The position numbers were made by a program, and so were the translations under genes. From Candidatus Rifleibacteriota bacterium (GTDB taxonomy: Bacteria > Muiribacteriota > Ozemobacteria > Ozemobacterales > Ozemobacteraceae), in assembly GCA_015232575.1 (NCBI GenBank), contig JADFZL010000010.1, positions 207,794 to 271,793 on the forward strand: a DNA stretch of 64,000 bases, read 5' to 3'. Every line of letters starts with the position of its first letter. The first letter of the stretch is position 1. The notes under the pieces are model-generated. The model was not told the DNA's origin. It searched no databases and was given only the letters and a program-made list of their open reading frames with translations. Below are positions 17,278 through 26,476 of this stretch, one piece after another.

Positions 17278-18482
17278 ATTTTCTGCTCCATGTTCAGTGT
17301 CTGATTTCTGTCAGGACCAAGTGATATCAATTTAAACGGAATTCCAAGAAAATCTTCGATGTATGAAATAAACTGTCTGCATGCTGAAGGAAGTTCATTG
17401 TAACTCGTAAGCAAACTGATGTCTTCTGTCCATCCGTCAAATTCTTTGAAAATCGGATGTTCTGAGGAATCGCTTCCCACGCCTGCTTTGATTTTTTCAA
17501 AGCCGCTCATGCAATCCATCTTCGTAAGAGCCAGCGATGTGAATCCATTGAGCATGCATGATTCCTTCAGGAGCTTCAGATCAAGCCACCCGCATCTTCG
17601 CGGACGTCCGGTTGTCGCACCGAACTCGTTTCCAATCTGACGGAGTTTTTCACCGGTTTCGTCTTTTAATTCTGTTGGAAATGGACCGTTTCCGACCCTT
17701 GTACAATACGCCTTCATTACGCCGATTCTTTCCATGAAATCAATGAAAACACCTGCGCCCGTAAGTGCTCCGCCGATGCTTGTATTAGAAGATGTTACAT
17801 ACGGATAACTGCCGTTGTCAATGTCCAGCATTGCGCCCTGTGCGCCTTCGAAAAGAATATTTTTTTCTTCGGCAATTGATTTGAAAAGAATGTATCTGGT
17901 ATCACACGCAAATTGAGCAACTTTATGAATTGCGTCTTCAAAAGGTTCAAAGAAATCGCTATAATTGCGTGATTCCAGGCCATAATGTTTCACGCATTCC
18001 GAAAACATGCCTTCAAAAAGTGTCTTATATGATCCGTCGAGAATGTTTTTAAATCTGATTCCGGTTCTTCTGGCTTTTGAAACGTAACACGGTCCGATGC
18101 CCCGTCCTGTTGTGCCAACTTTGCCGCCCTCAATGGAATCTATCCATTTGTGCATTCTGGTCACTATGTGTGCATTTTCTGCTATTTTAAGTCTTCGTGG
18201 GTCAACTGTTTCCCCAAAGTTGTCAAGCATTTCAATTTCTTCAACCAGGGCTTCCGGATCTACAACACATCCGCCGGTAATGAAGTTGACGCAGTTAGCA
18301 TTAAATATTCCAGATGGAATCTGGTGAAGAACAATCTTTTTCCCGTCAAGGACAAGGGTGTGCCCGGCATTTGCGCCACCCTGAAATCTTGCAACAGCAT
18401 CCATGTCAGAAGCAAGGATGTTTACAATCTTACCCTTGCCTTCATCACCCCATTGTGCACCCAGAACAATCGTACAAGGCAT
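17274..18482 (-). CDS. purA: PurA, adenylosuccinate synthetase
   Basis: 402 aa (family about 430). It condenses IMP and aspartate with GTP to adenylosuccinate, the first step from IMP to AMP. Signatures are VLGAQWGDEGKGK at the N-terminus with catalytic Asp, GGANAGHT, GTTGRGIGPCY, FEGAQGAMLDIDNGSYPYVTSS, ATTGRPRRCGWLD and the LTKMD guanine-binding motif. Two ATGs are adjacent (18485 and 18482); AAGGAG is 3 nt from the first and 6 nt from the second, so I prefer 18482. The ribosome binding site lies directly after hairpin 3 of leader element B. It leads the purA-purM-purL unit and is preceded by guaB on the same strand, across 630 bp of tandem repeats. Confidence 0.95.
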   Translation of the reverse strand: MPCTIVLGAQWGDEGKGKIVNILASDMDAVARFQGGANAGHTLVLDGKKIVLHQIPSGIFNANCVNFITGGCVVDPEALVEEIEMLDNFGETVDPRRLKIAENAHIVTRMHKWIDSIEGGKVGTTGRGIGPCYVSKARRTGIRFKNILDGSYKTLFEGMFSECVKHYGLESRNYSDFFEPFEDAIHKVAQFACDTRYILFKSIAEEKNILFEGAQGAMLDIDNGSYPYVTSSNTSIGGALTGAGVFIDFMERIGVMKAYCTRVGNGPFPTELKDETGEKLRQIGNEFGATTGRPRRCGWLDLKLLKESCMLNGFTSLALTKMDCMSGFEKIKAGVGSDSSEHPIFKEFDGWTEDISLLTSYNELPSACRQFISYIEDFLGIPFKLISLGPDRNQTLNMEQKI

Positions 18483-18498
18483 CATCGTCTCCTTTTTT

Positions 18499-18575
18499 AG
18501 AGGGGGCTCGCGCCCCCTCTCGGTGTTCGAACAAGTTCGAACACCTCACTCCCCGCGGTCGGCCACTTTGTGGCC
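18499..18575 (-). repeat. Three-hairpin GC-rich leader element, copy B (purA)
   Basis: Read on the minus strand toward purA: GGCCAC-AAA-GTGGCC (18575-18561), the linker GACCGCGGGGAGTGAG, a 10-bp stem GGTGTTCGAA-CTTG-TTCGAACACC (18545-18522), then AGAGGGGGC-GCGA-GCCCCCTCT (18520-18499) and AAAAAAGGAG. Compared with copy A, stem 1 changes from GGGCAC/GTGCCC to GGCCAC/GTGGCC and stem 2 is three base pairs longer, with pairing kept. Loops AAA and CTTG are constant. Orientation relative to the gene is the same as at rtcB and the cheA-like gene. Confidence 0.85.
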
Positions 18576-18937
18576 TCCGCTGTATACAAACCTTCTCACG
18601 ATAAGATTACTTTTACTCATAAAGCCTTTAAACAACACCATACATAGAGAGGGCACGCACCCCTCTCGGTGTTCGAACAAGTTCGAACACCTCACTCCAC
18701 GCGGTCGGCCACTTTGTGGCCTCCGCTGTATACAAACCTTCTCACGATAAGATTACTTTGACTCATAAAGCCTTTAAATAACACCATACATAGAGATGGC
18801 ACGCACCCCTCTCGGTGTTCGAACAAGTTCGAACACCTCACTCCCCGCGGTCGGCCACTTTGTGGCCTCCGCTGTATACAAACCTTCTCACGATAAGATT
18901 ACTTTTACTCAAAGAGCCTTTAAATCATACCATACAT
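18499..18937 (-). repeat. Tandem array, three units of 146 bp, upstream of purA
   Basis: The string CGGTGTTCGAACAAG starts at 18521, 18667 and 18813, giving an exact 146-bp period. Each unit holds the three-hairpin element plus an AT-rich spacer containing TGTATACAAACC and CTCACGATAAGATTAC. Only the unit nearest purA keeps a perfect third hairpin; in the other two it has degenerated. From 18938 to guaB the gap is AT-rich without a gene, and it contains a short repeat motif TTCCGTGGTTAAAAAT (near 19054) also seen near 29440 and 33655. Confidence 0.9.
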
Positions 18938-19114
18938 TAGAGAAGGCACCTTCACATATTGTGTTGGCAATTGAGCATTCTTGTATTTCAAACAAATCAT
19001 CTTGCTTTTTTTTCTTTAGATCTTGCTTTTTCGAGTTTTTTCCGTGTTATTCCGTGGTTAAAAATCTTTTCATTTCTTGCATTCGTTAATTGCCTGTGCC
19101 ACCAGCTTTCGAAG

Positions 19115-20596
19115 CTAATTTGTAATAACGCTTTCAGGGCCGGGAAGATAGATGTCATGTACCTGGCCCTCCCTGATTGACAATGCTGATACAAGCTCAA
19201 GAACTGCATTTTTGTGGAAATCTGCAACCGTTGGTGTTCCACAGGAGCAGAAAGTTGACTTGATTTTTGCAATTGTTTCTGAAAGGTTATCAGAAAGCTT
19301 CCCGGCATATTCGACGTATCCTTCGACGCCTTCTGCAAATTTATCCTGCTGATATCTTTGTGAACGCCATTCACGAGCTCTGGGCGAGCCTTCTCCCCAG
19401 TATGGTTTCATCACACGATTATTGATAACAACTTTTTCAGTGGGCGATTCTTCCATGCGTGCAAAGTATCGGCCCATCATCACTGAATCAGCGCCAAGCG
19501 CCAGTGCCATGCAGATATCTTTTGCATGTACAACTCCGCCATCGGCTATCACGGGAATATACTTTCCAGTTTTCTCGAAATATTCATCCCTTGCCTGAGC
19601 TGTTTCAAGAATAGCTGTCGCAAGGCCTCTTCCAGTTCCCTTTTGCTCCTGAGTAATGCATATTGAGCCGCCGCCCATGCCGACTTTTATCGCATGAGCA
19701 CCGTTATCTGCCAGGAACCGAAACCCGTCGGCAGTAATAATATTTCCGGCAATTATCGGAATTTTCGGATAATTTTTCCTGACCCAATTCAGAAGCCGTG
19801 CCTGATAAACAGTGTGTCCGTCAGATGAATCCACGAGAAGAATATCTACTCCGGCTTCTGCCAGAAGCGGAATACGCTGTTCGTAATCTCTTGTATTCAA
19901 AGCGGCGCCAACAACTAAACGTTTCTCTGAATCAACGACTTCCAGCGGATTATTGAGATGATTATGAATGTCTTTTCTGAAGACAAGGTACAATAGTTTG
20001 TCTTCGCGATCAACAATTGGAAGGACCCCATGATGGCTTTCTGTAAGAATTTCGTTTGCTTTCTTCAGATTGCTGATTTCAACTCCAACAAGCAATTTTG
20101 ATCGCGGAATCATTCGTTCATGAATCTTTGCGGAAGCATGAATCGATGGTTCGTAGTCATTTTTTGTGATAATTCCAAGTAGAACGTTATTATCATCGAC
20201 TACCGGAAAAGTTGAAAAACCTGCAGTTTCCCTGAGTTTTTGAAGGTCCTGCACTGTCATGTCAGGTCGAATGGTGCATGGCCTGACAAATCCGGCTTTG
20301 TGCTGCTTAACTTTGCGAACCATGGCAGCCTGACTTTCGGGAGTCTGGGAAACATAAATAAATGCCACTCCACCATTTTTTGCCAGGGCAATTCCCATGT
20401 CAGAACCGGATACTGACTGCATTGCTGCTGCCACCAGTGGAATATTCAAATTCAAGGGTGCATTCTTATCAGTTCCGCATACAAGCGGAGTTGTGAGACT
20501 GATCTTTTCAACCGAACAATCATCACTCGTATAACCAGGTAAAAGCCTGAATTCAGCGAGAGTTCTTGAAGGTTCCAGGATAATTCGCTTCGCCAT
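19115..20596 (-). CDS. guaB: GuaB, IMP dehydrogenase
   Basis: 493 aa. It oxidises IMP to XMP with NAD, the committed step to GMP. GGAGG lies 7 nt before the ATG. The (beta/alpha)8 barrel is interrupted at about residues 95-215 by a tandem CBS (Bateman) module. The catalytic loop reads KVGMGGGSICITQEQKGTG, with the nucleophilic cysteine in SICIT, followed by VIADGGVVHAKDI, LALGADSVMMG and the C-terminal flap with GSPRAREWRSQRY. The GGGSICIT-x-EQKG-x-GRG loop resembles the Tritrichomonas foetus IMPDH type rather than the usual bacterial GPGSICTTR form. It lies upstream of purA on the same strand, so the purine genes form a cluster at the branch from IMP to AMP and GMP. Confidence 0.93.
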   Translation of the reverse strand: MAKRIILEPSRTLAEFRLLPGYTSDDCSVEKISLTTPLVCGTDKNAPLNLNIPLVAAAMQSVSGSDMGIALAKNGGVAFIYVSQTPESQAAMVRKVKQHKAGFVRPCTIRPDMTVQDLQKLRETAGFSTFPVVDDNNVLLGIITKNDYEPSIHASAKIHERMIPRSKLLVGVEISNLKKANEILTESHHGVLPIVDREDKLLYLVFRKDIHNHLNNPLEVVDSEKRLVVGAALNTRDYEQRIPLLAEAGVDILLVDSSDGHTVYQARLLNWVRKNYPKIPIIAGNIITADGFRFLADNGAHAIKVGMGGGSICITQEQKGTGRGLATAILETAQARDEYFEKTGKYIPVIADGGVVHAKDICMALALGADSVMMGRYFARMEESPTEKVVINNRVMKPYWGEGSPRAREWRSQRYQQDKFAEGVEGYVEYAGKLSDNLSETIAKIKSTFCSCGTPTVADFHKNAVLELVSALSIREGQVHDIYLPGPESVITN

Positions 20597-20764
20597 TGCA
20601 CAGCCTCCATTTCAGATCAGATATCTTCCAGCAGACTGAAAACGCGTTTATACCATGATTCTACTCTGCCGGTCAAGTTCTTTTGAACAGTTCACTGAAC
20701 AAGCGGGAACCTTCATACAAACAACTTATCTCTAAGTACAGCAAATCTTAGGACCATTAAACAA

Positions 20765-20832
20765 TGTCATTTCGACCAAAGAGAGAAATCTCGCATTACC
20801 GAGACCTCTCACATTCGTTCGAGCTGATAGCC
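20765..20832. repeat. Dispersed inverted-repeat element, copy 4
   Basis: TGTCATTTCGACCAAAGAG at the left and CATTCGTTCGAGCTGATAGC at the right, nearly identical in plan to copy 2. Both are followed by a CCCAAAAGT flank. It lies in the 399-bp divergent gap between guaB and the M3 peptidase; the rest of that gap holds only the promoter at 20923. Confidence 0.85.
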
Positions 20833-20922
20833 CACCCAAAAGTGAACACGCTTTGCCCCTCTATTTAAGATTTTGTGCAATAAGTTAATGCGTTTGCCCT
20901 TGCTGCCTGTGAAGATGTTGTC

Positions 20923-20951
20923 TTGACAAATAGGTAAAAAGTATATTAAAT
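20923..20951 (+). promoter_or_regulatory. Sigma-70-type promoter of M3 peptidase gene
   Basis: A perfect TTGACA at 20923-20928 and TTAAAT at 20946-20951, 17 bp apart, about 45 bp before the ATG. The -35 box is excellent and the -10 box is modest. Confidence 0.55.
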
Positions 20952-20995
20952 AAGCTGCACAATAAAAATTAATATCTAAGGAGTGATTGTAACTG

Positions 20996-23065
20996 ATGAA
21001 AGTATTTTTGCGTCTCTTTGTTTTATTATTTATGAGTATTGCCATCACTGGATTGTATGCTGAAGAAGTTAAATCAAGCTCAGGAGTAGATGAAAAGGTC
21101 ATGAAATTTGCCCCAAAATTTGATTACACTGTCGCTGATATCGAAAAAGTTGCTTCGGAAGCAAAAAACCTTCTTGAAGAACGTCTTAACGCTATTGTCA
21201 AAGTCAAGCCAGAAGAAAGAACATTTGATAACACGGTTAAGGCTTATGAAAATGGCGCTTCTGATTATATTGACTCAATCAATATTCCAACTTTCCTTGC
21301 TTATGTTTCAACTGATAAAGATGTAAGGGACGCCGCCTCTAAAATAGAGGAAGAATCCGGAAAATATCTTGTTGAAGTTGAATCACGCAAAGATATTTTC
21401 GAGGCAATTGATGGTTTTGCCAAAAAGAACCCGGAAATTAAGGATGAAACAGACAAATTCCTTCTCGACCGAACATTGATGGATTTCAAACGAAGCGGTC
21501 TTGCACTTCCCGATAAAGAACTCGAAGCTTTGAAGGAACTCAAGAAAAAAGCGGTTGAACTGGAACTCAAGTTCCAGAAGAATCTTCGCGAATTCAAGGA
21601 TCAGATTGAAATCACTATCGAGCAACTCGCCGGACTTCCGGAAGATTACATTAAGAAACTGAATAAAACCGAAGCTGGAAAATATATCGTTACCCTTGAT
21701 TACCCGGATTATCTTCCATTCATGAACAAAGCCAAAGACGATAATGCCAGAAAAGAACTTCAGTTCAAGTTCGATAACAGATGCGCTTCTGACAACCTGG
21801 TTATTTTTGAAGATGTTCTTGCACTTCGTGAAAAAATGGCGAAAATTCTCGGATATAAAAATCATGCTTCTTTCGTTCTCGAAGATCGCATGGCAAAAAC
21901 TCCGGAAACAGTCACCAGCTTTTTAACTAAATTAAGAGGTCAGCTTGCAGAAAAAGGCAAGGAAGAAATTAAAAAACGCCTCGCACTGAAAGCCAAAGAA
22001 ACCGGTAAAGACGCTGGAGAAGAACTCGCTGCATGGGAATGGCGCTACTGGTTCGACCGCTATCAGCAGGTCGAAATGAATATTGACCATGAAAAAATTA
22101 AAGAATACTTCCCTCTTGAAATCGTAATGTCCGGAATGCTCGCAGTTTATGAAGAAGTACTGGATGTTAAATTTCAGAATTCAGGCGTTCCAACCTGGCA
22201 TGAAGATGTAAGAGCTTATGAAGTAAAAGAGAAAAATGGAGACCTGATTGGTTTCCTCTATCTGGACCTCTTCCCTCGTGATGGCAAATACAAACACGCT
22301 GCATGCTTCCCGCTTGTAAAGGGAATGACAATGCCTGATGGAACATACCGCAAGCCTTCAGCAGCAGTTGTAGCAAACTTCAACAAACCTTCTGCTGACG
22401 CACCTTCGCTTTTCAAACACAGCGAAGTTGAAACATTGTTTCACGAATTTGGACATGTAATTCACAATCTCTTTACCACTGCCAAATACTCGAGCTTTTC
22501 CGGTACAAGGGTTGTAAGAGATTTCGTAGAAGTTCCATCAACAATTCTTGAAAACTGGGTCTGGGATCCCGCAGTTTTGAAGAGAGTTTCCGGTCATTAT
22601 AAAAATAACAACGAAAAGCTTCCTGATGAAATCATCAAAAAAATGATCGAAGCAAAAAACATTGATTCCGGAATTACACAGCTCAGACAGACTTTCTTCA
22701 GCCTGTTTGACATGGCTTGTCACACAACAGAGCTGACTAAAACAACTGAACTTTACGAGAAAATGATGAAAGATATCATGCTTATTCCAATGACAAAGGG
22801 AACTAATCCGCAGGCTAGTTTTGGTCATCTCATCGGCGGATACGATGCCGGATATTATGGCTATCAATGGGCACGCGTGATTTCTTCTGATCTTTTCTCT
22901 GAATTTGAGAAAAATGGAATCCTGAATCCCAAGGTTGGAAAAAAATTCAAAGACTATATTCTTTCAACAGGAAGAGTCGCTGATCACAACCTCATGGTCG
23001 AAAAGTTCCTTGGACGTCCGTTCAATGAAGAAGCTTATCTGAAATATATCGGACTCAAAAAATAA
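20996..23065 (+). CDS. Exported M3-family zinc metallopeptidase (oligopeptidase)
   Basis: 689 aa with TAAGGAG before the ATG. Residues 1-22 are a signal peptide (FLRLFVLLFMSIAITGLYAEE). The zinc site HEFGH is at 483-487 within VETLFHEFGHVIHNLF, and the third ligand glutamate lies in FVEVPSTILENW about 25-30 residues further, as in thimet oligopeptidase and peptidyl-dipeptidase Dcp. Length and the all-helical charged N-terminal half fit the M3A family, which cleaves short peptides inside a deep channel. Most members are cytoplasmic; the signal peptide implies a periplasmic peptide-degrading role here. It is monocistronic, with its own promoter and a strong terminator. Confidence 0.92.
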   Translation: MKVFLRLFVLLFMSIAITGLYAEEVKSSSGVDEKVMKFAPKFDYTVADIEKVASEAKNLLEERLNAIVKVKPEERTFDNTVKAYENGASDYIDSINIPTFLAYVSTDKDVRDAASKIEEESGKYLVEVESRKDIFEAIDGFAKKNPEIKDETDKFLLDRTLMDFKRSGLALPDKELEALKELKKKAVELELKFQKNLREFKDQIEITIEQLAGLPEDYIKKLNKTEAGKYIVTLDYPDYLPFMNKAKDDNARKELQFKFDNRCASDNLVIFEDVLALREKMAKILGYKNHASFVLEDRMAKTPETVTSFLTKLRGQLAEKGKEEIKKRLALKAKETGKDAGEELAAWEWRYWFDRYQQVEMNIDHEKIKEYFPLEIVMSGMLAVYEEVLDVKFQNSGVPTWHEDVRAYEVKEKNGDLIGFLYLDLFPRDGKYKHAACFPLVKGMTMPDGTYRKPSAAVVANFNKPSADAPSLFKHSEVETLFHEFGHVIHNLFTTAKYSSFSGTRVVRDFVEVPSTILENWVWDPAVLKRVSGHYKNNNEKLPDEIIKKMIEAKNIDSGITQLRQTFFSLFDMACHTTELTKTTELYEKMMKDIMLIPMTKGTNPQASFGHLIGGYDAGYYGYQWARVISSDLFSEFEKNGILNPKVGKKFKDYILSTGRVADHNLMVEKFLGRPFNEEAYLKYIGLKK

Positions 23066-23155
23066 CCGGTAAGGATAAAAGATAAAAGCTGTCCGCAGAT
23101 TTCGCAGATTAAGATTTAAAGATGAGATTTAAAATAATCACGTATTGTTTATTAT

Positions 23156-23183
23156 AAAAAGGGCATGGTATCATGCCCTTTTT
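23156..23183 (+). terminator. Rho-independent terminator after M3 peptidase gene
   Basis: AAAAAGGGCATG and CATGCCCTTTTT form a perfect stem with loop GTAT, followed by a T-run. The A- and T-tracts on both sides make it potentially bidirectional. Confidence 0.9.
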
Positions 23184-23244
23184 ACATAGAACAGAAAAGT
23201 TGTTTTGGGTGAAAACGTCTTTTGCAATGGAAATGCGTGATACG

Positions 23245-23346
23245 TTGTCATCTCGACCGGAGGGAGAGAACTCAGAAGGGCCATTTGAAAACATGTGCTG
23301 CCTCGAGGCAGAAAATTCAAGATTTCTCCCTTCGGTCGAAATGACA
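23245..23346. repeat. Dispersed inverted-repeat element, copy 5 (long form)
   Basis: The left arm TTGTCATCTCGACCGGAGG pairs with the right arm ending CCTTCGGTCGAAATGACA. The centre holds a second small palindrome TGCCTCGAGGCA. It occupies part of the 459-bp gap between the M3 gene and the next gene; I see no gene in the rest. Confidence 0.85.
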
Positions 23347-23524
23347 GCAAATACTACCTCTTTACAAGCATCCACCATGTTCCTCTTTGCTTAAAAAAAG
23401 TGGTACTACCCGTTGTTTTTCATTTACGATTTGTGTTATATCAAAGCTCATTGAAAAGTTCCGATTTTCTCCCTCTCACCGCAGGGTTCTATGCCCTTTT
23501 ATATATACTTAAACTGGAGACTTA

Positions 23525-26476
23525 ATGCTTAACCTTGTTAAAGCGCTTTTAACAGCAGTATTGATCATCTGGCTTTATATATTTGAAGCTGATTCAAACC
23601 ATTCAATTCTCTTTCTGCCGCTTGCCGATATTATTCTGATTATTTTCACTACATATCTTGCCGGTAAAAACGGAGTCTCATACTCTGAATCACTATTCGC
23701 CTGCGCATTATCGCGCCGGATTCATATTGAGGCAATGCTGCGAATTGATGCAATGCCCGAAATAATCTCTCTTTCGTGGCTATTATGGTGCTTTATCTGG
23801 GGGCTTTCAAATAACAATAAAGTCAGATCATTATTGATTCTGTATCACGCCGGTCTCACGTTCGATGCAGGAAATGCACGCTCAATCGGTGCAGGAATGA
23901 CACCCGGCTGGGAATGCTGGAATCTGAACATGTTATTCATTTTCGGCTTTATGAGAGACCCAACCCTCTCACACGTCAAGGCTGAAGAGATTGTAAACAA
24001 AGAATTTCCTGCTGAGCGGTCTACTCTGCTTGTAAATGGACCCTCTTATGGCAACGCCAAAGATATGACTACCCGATCGGAAAGCGAACTCTCCTGCGAA
24101 AACGTCCAAAAGGGATTGCAGGAAGCAACATGCCATTATTCCCTTGAAAGCAGGTCTTCGTCAGGAAACTTCATTTCTGGAATCTTTTTTGCAGTCGGCA
24201 TAATTCTTTTTTCATTGCATGGTTTTGGATCAAACGCTTATTTCACATGTGCTTTAATTGCCACATTGCTTTCATTTATTCTGTTTTTAAAAACCAGTTT
24301 CAGGCAGGGCGTCACTTACAATGACTGCCTTGTTGCATTTTCTCTGGGCAGCGTAGGAATATGCATTTCTGCCTTGTATTCAGGATATGCCGATTCTGAA
24401 ACTTTTGAAATTTTTCTCAGAAAGCGAATTTTTGCCGGAGGAATTCATCCGAATGCTCTTGCATTTCAGTCTATGACATTAATTTTTGCACTTGTTTCAT
24501 GGAAGGATTCTGAAATACTTCCGGAAGTATTCAGAAGAGTATTCAAATATCTCTCCATTGCCGTATTTTTAATTGTACTTCTTGGTAGCGGTGGAAGAAT
24601 AACCTGGATAATTACAATTTTTTCTCTTGTCATGATATTTTTCAAATCTTCCGGTACAACAGTTGATCTGAAATTCGTTTCGGCATTTCTGGTGATGCTT
24701 ATTGGTGTTGGTTTATGGAAGTTTTCTCTCGAAACATTCGGTTATGAAATCTTCAGAAACGAAAGATTCTTCATCTGGAAAGCAGCTCTGGACAATATTT
24801 TCAATGCCCCATTAAGTGGCTATGGCTTTTTATCTTTTGCAACACTTCCTCAGAGTATCGCCGGAAATGCAATATTTCACGTTCAGGACTGGAATTATCC
24901 GCATTCTCATAATGCTTATTCTGAATTACTATTAACAGGCGGATTGCCACTGGTTTTCTGTTTTATTTTCTTTATCCGGAAATGGTGGAAAAAGAATTCT
25001 GATTACTCAAACAGCATTATTGGAATTTCAATTCTGATATCAGCTTTTTTTGATTTTCCGTTTTTTTACCCTTCAATTCTGATGATTACGGTATTTCATT
25101 TTTCATCCGCATTCCTCACAGAATCTTTTGCACCAGTAGCAAATCAACTCCCTTCCAGGAATGAGAATAAAACACTTCGCAAAAGCAGGTTTATCTTTAT
25201 GATGCTTCTTTCTTTTGCTGCATTGCTTTTTCAAATACTGCCAGCATTCAGTACTCTTTTGTTTGAAAAGTCCATTAGTTCTTTAAAATCGGGCGCGCCT
25301 GCATGGTACAATTCTATTTGCCGCGCATCAGCTATTGCTCCAGCCAGAATTGATCTGCACCTTCAGCGCAATTTATGGGAACTGTCCACGCAGGCGGGAA
25401 CTTTGAATCTGAATGATTTCAGAGAAAGAATAATCAAACTTCAAAAAACATGGAAGAATTTTTTCCTGCTTGATTACATTCTTGGCAGAATTTATTATAT
25501 TTCCGGAGATTATCAGAAAGCAAAAGAGCACTTCAAACGCTCGCTGGAGCTTGAACCACGTGACATGAAAGGAATCAGATGGGCTTTTCTTGCACTCAGC
25601 AGAATGTATTTAAAAGAAGACCCTATTGAAGATGCTTCCAATGCAATTATAAGATCTGACTGGGGATCCTCAATCATTCTGGATCATCCGGTATTTGGAA
25701 AGTCGGTCATATCGATACTGGCTCAAAAGCTTCGAAATCAAAAGGATTTTAAAGATTTCTACTATTTTGCGCTTCCGCTGATCGAAAGAAAAGAGTTCTT
25801 TCGATTCGACGAACAAAATGCACTTAGTCAGAAAGACATTTCAGCAGAGGATATGAAATATCTTTCGCGCATCCAAATGTATCATCAGGGAAAATACGTC
25901 GAACTGATGTCAGACCTGACCGCTGCGGCAAGTTCATCAATGAGCATACTTGATGTCAGAAATCTGCATCTATTGATGAAAACGTCAGAAAAAACAGATA
26001 ACCGTGAAATATTTGAAGCTGCTGCTTCTGAGACAGAGAAAAAATGGATATATCGCAGCAAATATTCTGAAGATATTCTTTCTGGATTCTTGAAAACCAG
26101 ATATTATTTCAGAATAAATCTCTATGACAAAGCAGAAGAACTCTTGCTCAGGCAGCTCGCCATTGATTCGGCTAATCCCTGGATGCTGGAGCTGTATGGA
26201 GATATTTGCGCTGCTTCCGGAAAGACTGATACAGCGGTTTCCTCCTGGAACTATTCTCTGAAACGGATAAGATCGGCACGACTCGACCCGTTCTTTGCAG
26301 ATGGTGCACGTTCTGTACTTGGTTCCATGGGCGATCAATGGGTGGTTCTTTATGAACACGCCTTCAGAGCAATTTGTAAAGATTCAGTTAATTATCACTC
26401 CGAAAAATGGGCTGAAATGCAGAAAAGAATTTCAGAAAAATTGATGAAAGTTGAGAATGAGCAGAAAAAGAAATGA
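23525..26476 (+). CDS. Multi-pass membrane protein, O-antigen ligase/polymerase (Wzy_C)-like with C-terminal TPRs
   Basis: 983 aa; GGAG lies 5 nt before the ATG. The first 170 residues have several hydrophobic segments around a soluble stretch, followed from about residue 215 by about ten membrane helices. The Wzy_C/WaaL hallmark is LLGSGGRITWIITIFSL and later NYPHSHNAYSELLLTGGLPLVF, the periplasmic-loop His motif of O-antigen ligases and exopolysaccharide polymerases. From about residue 590 the protein is soluble with tetratricopeptide repeats (for example SGDYQKAKEHFKRSLELEPR). Fusions of this kind occur in polysaccharide or glycoprotein assembly. The next gene overlaps by 4 nt. A second Wzy-TPR protein lies at 29449 on the other strand. 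The substrate cannot be told. Confidence 0.8.
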   Translation: MLNLVKALLTAVLIIWLYIFEADSNHSILFLPLADIILIIFTTYLAGKNGVSYSESLFACALSRRIHIEAMLRIDAMPEIISLSWLLWCFIWGLSNNNKVRSLLILYHAGLTFDAGNARSIGAGMTPGWECWNLNMLFIFGFMRDPTLSHVKAEEIVNKEFPAERSTLLVNGPSYGNAKDMTTRSESELSCENVQKGLQEATCHYSLESRSSSGNFISGIFFAVGIILFSLHGFGSNAYFTCALIATLLSFILFLKTSFRQGVTYNDCLVAFSLGSVGICISALYSGYADSETFEIFLRKRIFAGGIHPNALAFQSMTLIFALVSWKDSEILPEVFRRVFKYLSIAVFLIVLLGSGGRITWIITIFSLVMIFFKSSGTTVDLKFVSAFLVMLIGVGLWKFSLETFGYEIFRNERFFIWKAALDNIFNAPLSGYGFLSFATLPQSIAGNAIFHVQDWNYPHSHNAYSELLLTGGLPLVFCFIFFIRKWWKKNSDYSNSIIGISILISAFFDFPFFYPSILMITVFHFSSAFLTESFAPVANQLPSRNENKTLRKSRFIFMMLLSFAALLFQILPAFSTLLFEKSISSLKSGAPAWYNSICRASAIAPARIDLHLQRNLWELSTQAGTLNLNDFRERIIKLQKTWKNFFLLDYILGRIYYISGDYQKAKEHFKRSLELEPRDMKGIRWAFLALSRMYLKEDPIEDASNAIIRSDWGSSIILDHPVFGKSVISILAQKLRNQKDFKDFYYFALPLIERKEFFRFDEQNALSQKDISAEDMKYLSRIQMYHQGKYVELMSDLTAAASSSMSILDVRNLHLLMKTSEKTDNREIFEAAASETEKKWIYRSKYSEDILSGFLKTRYYFRINLYDKAEELLLRQLAIDSANPWMLELYGDICAASGKTDTAVSSWNYSLKRIRSARLDPFFADGARSVLGSMGDQWVVLYEHAFRAICKDSVNYHSEKWAEMQKRISEKLMKVENEQKKK

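Noticed and set aside
18499..18937. Purine riboswitch before purA
   Set aside because: The conserved core belongs to an element also found at rtcB and a cheA-like gene, and the purine-riboswitch loop sequences are not present.
18499..18937. CRISPR array (regular repeats)
   Set aside because: The units are 146 bp of near-identical sequence throughout, with no unique spacers and no cas genes.
18314..19089. Several plus-strand frames across the purA leader (products containing RAPSRCSNKFEHLTPRGRPL)
   Set aside because: They translate the tandem three-hairpin repeats. The same peptide recurs because the DNA repeats, not because of coding selection.
23109..23394. Frames reading through the dispersed element (FRPEGE-type peptides)
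   Set aside because: Typical spurious proteins of the TGTCATTTCGACC repeat family.
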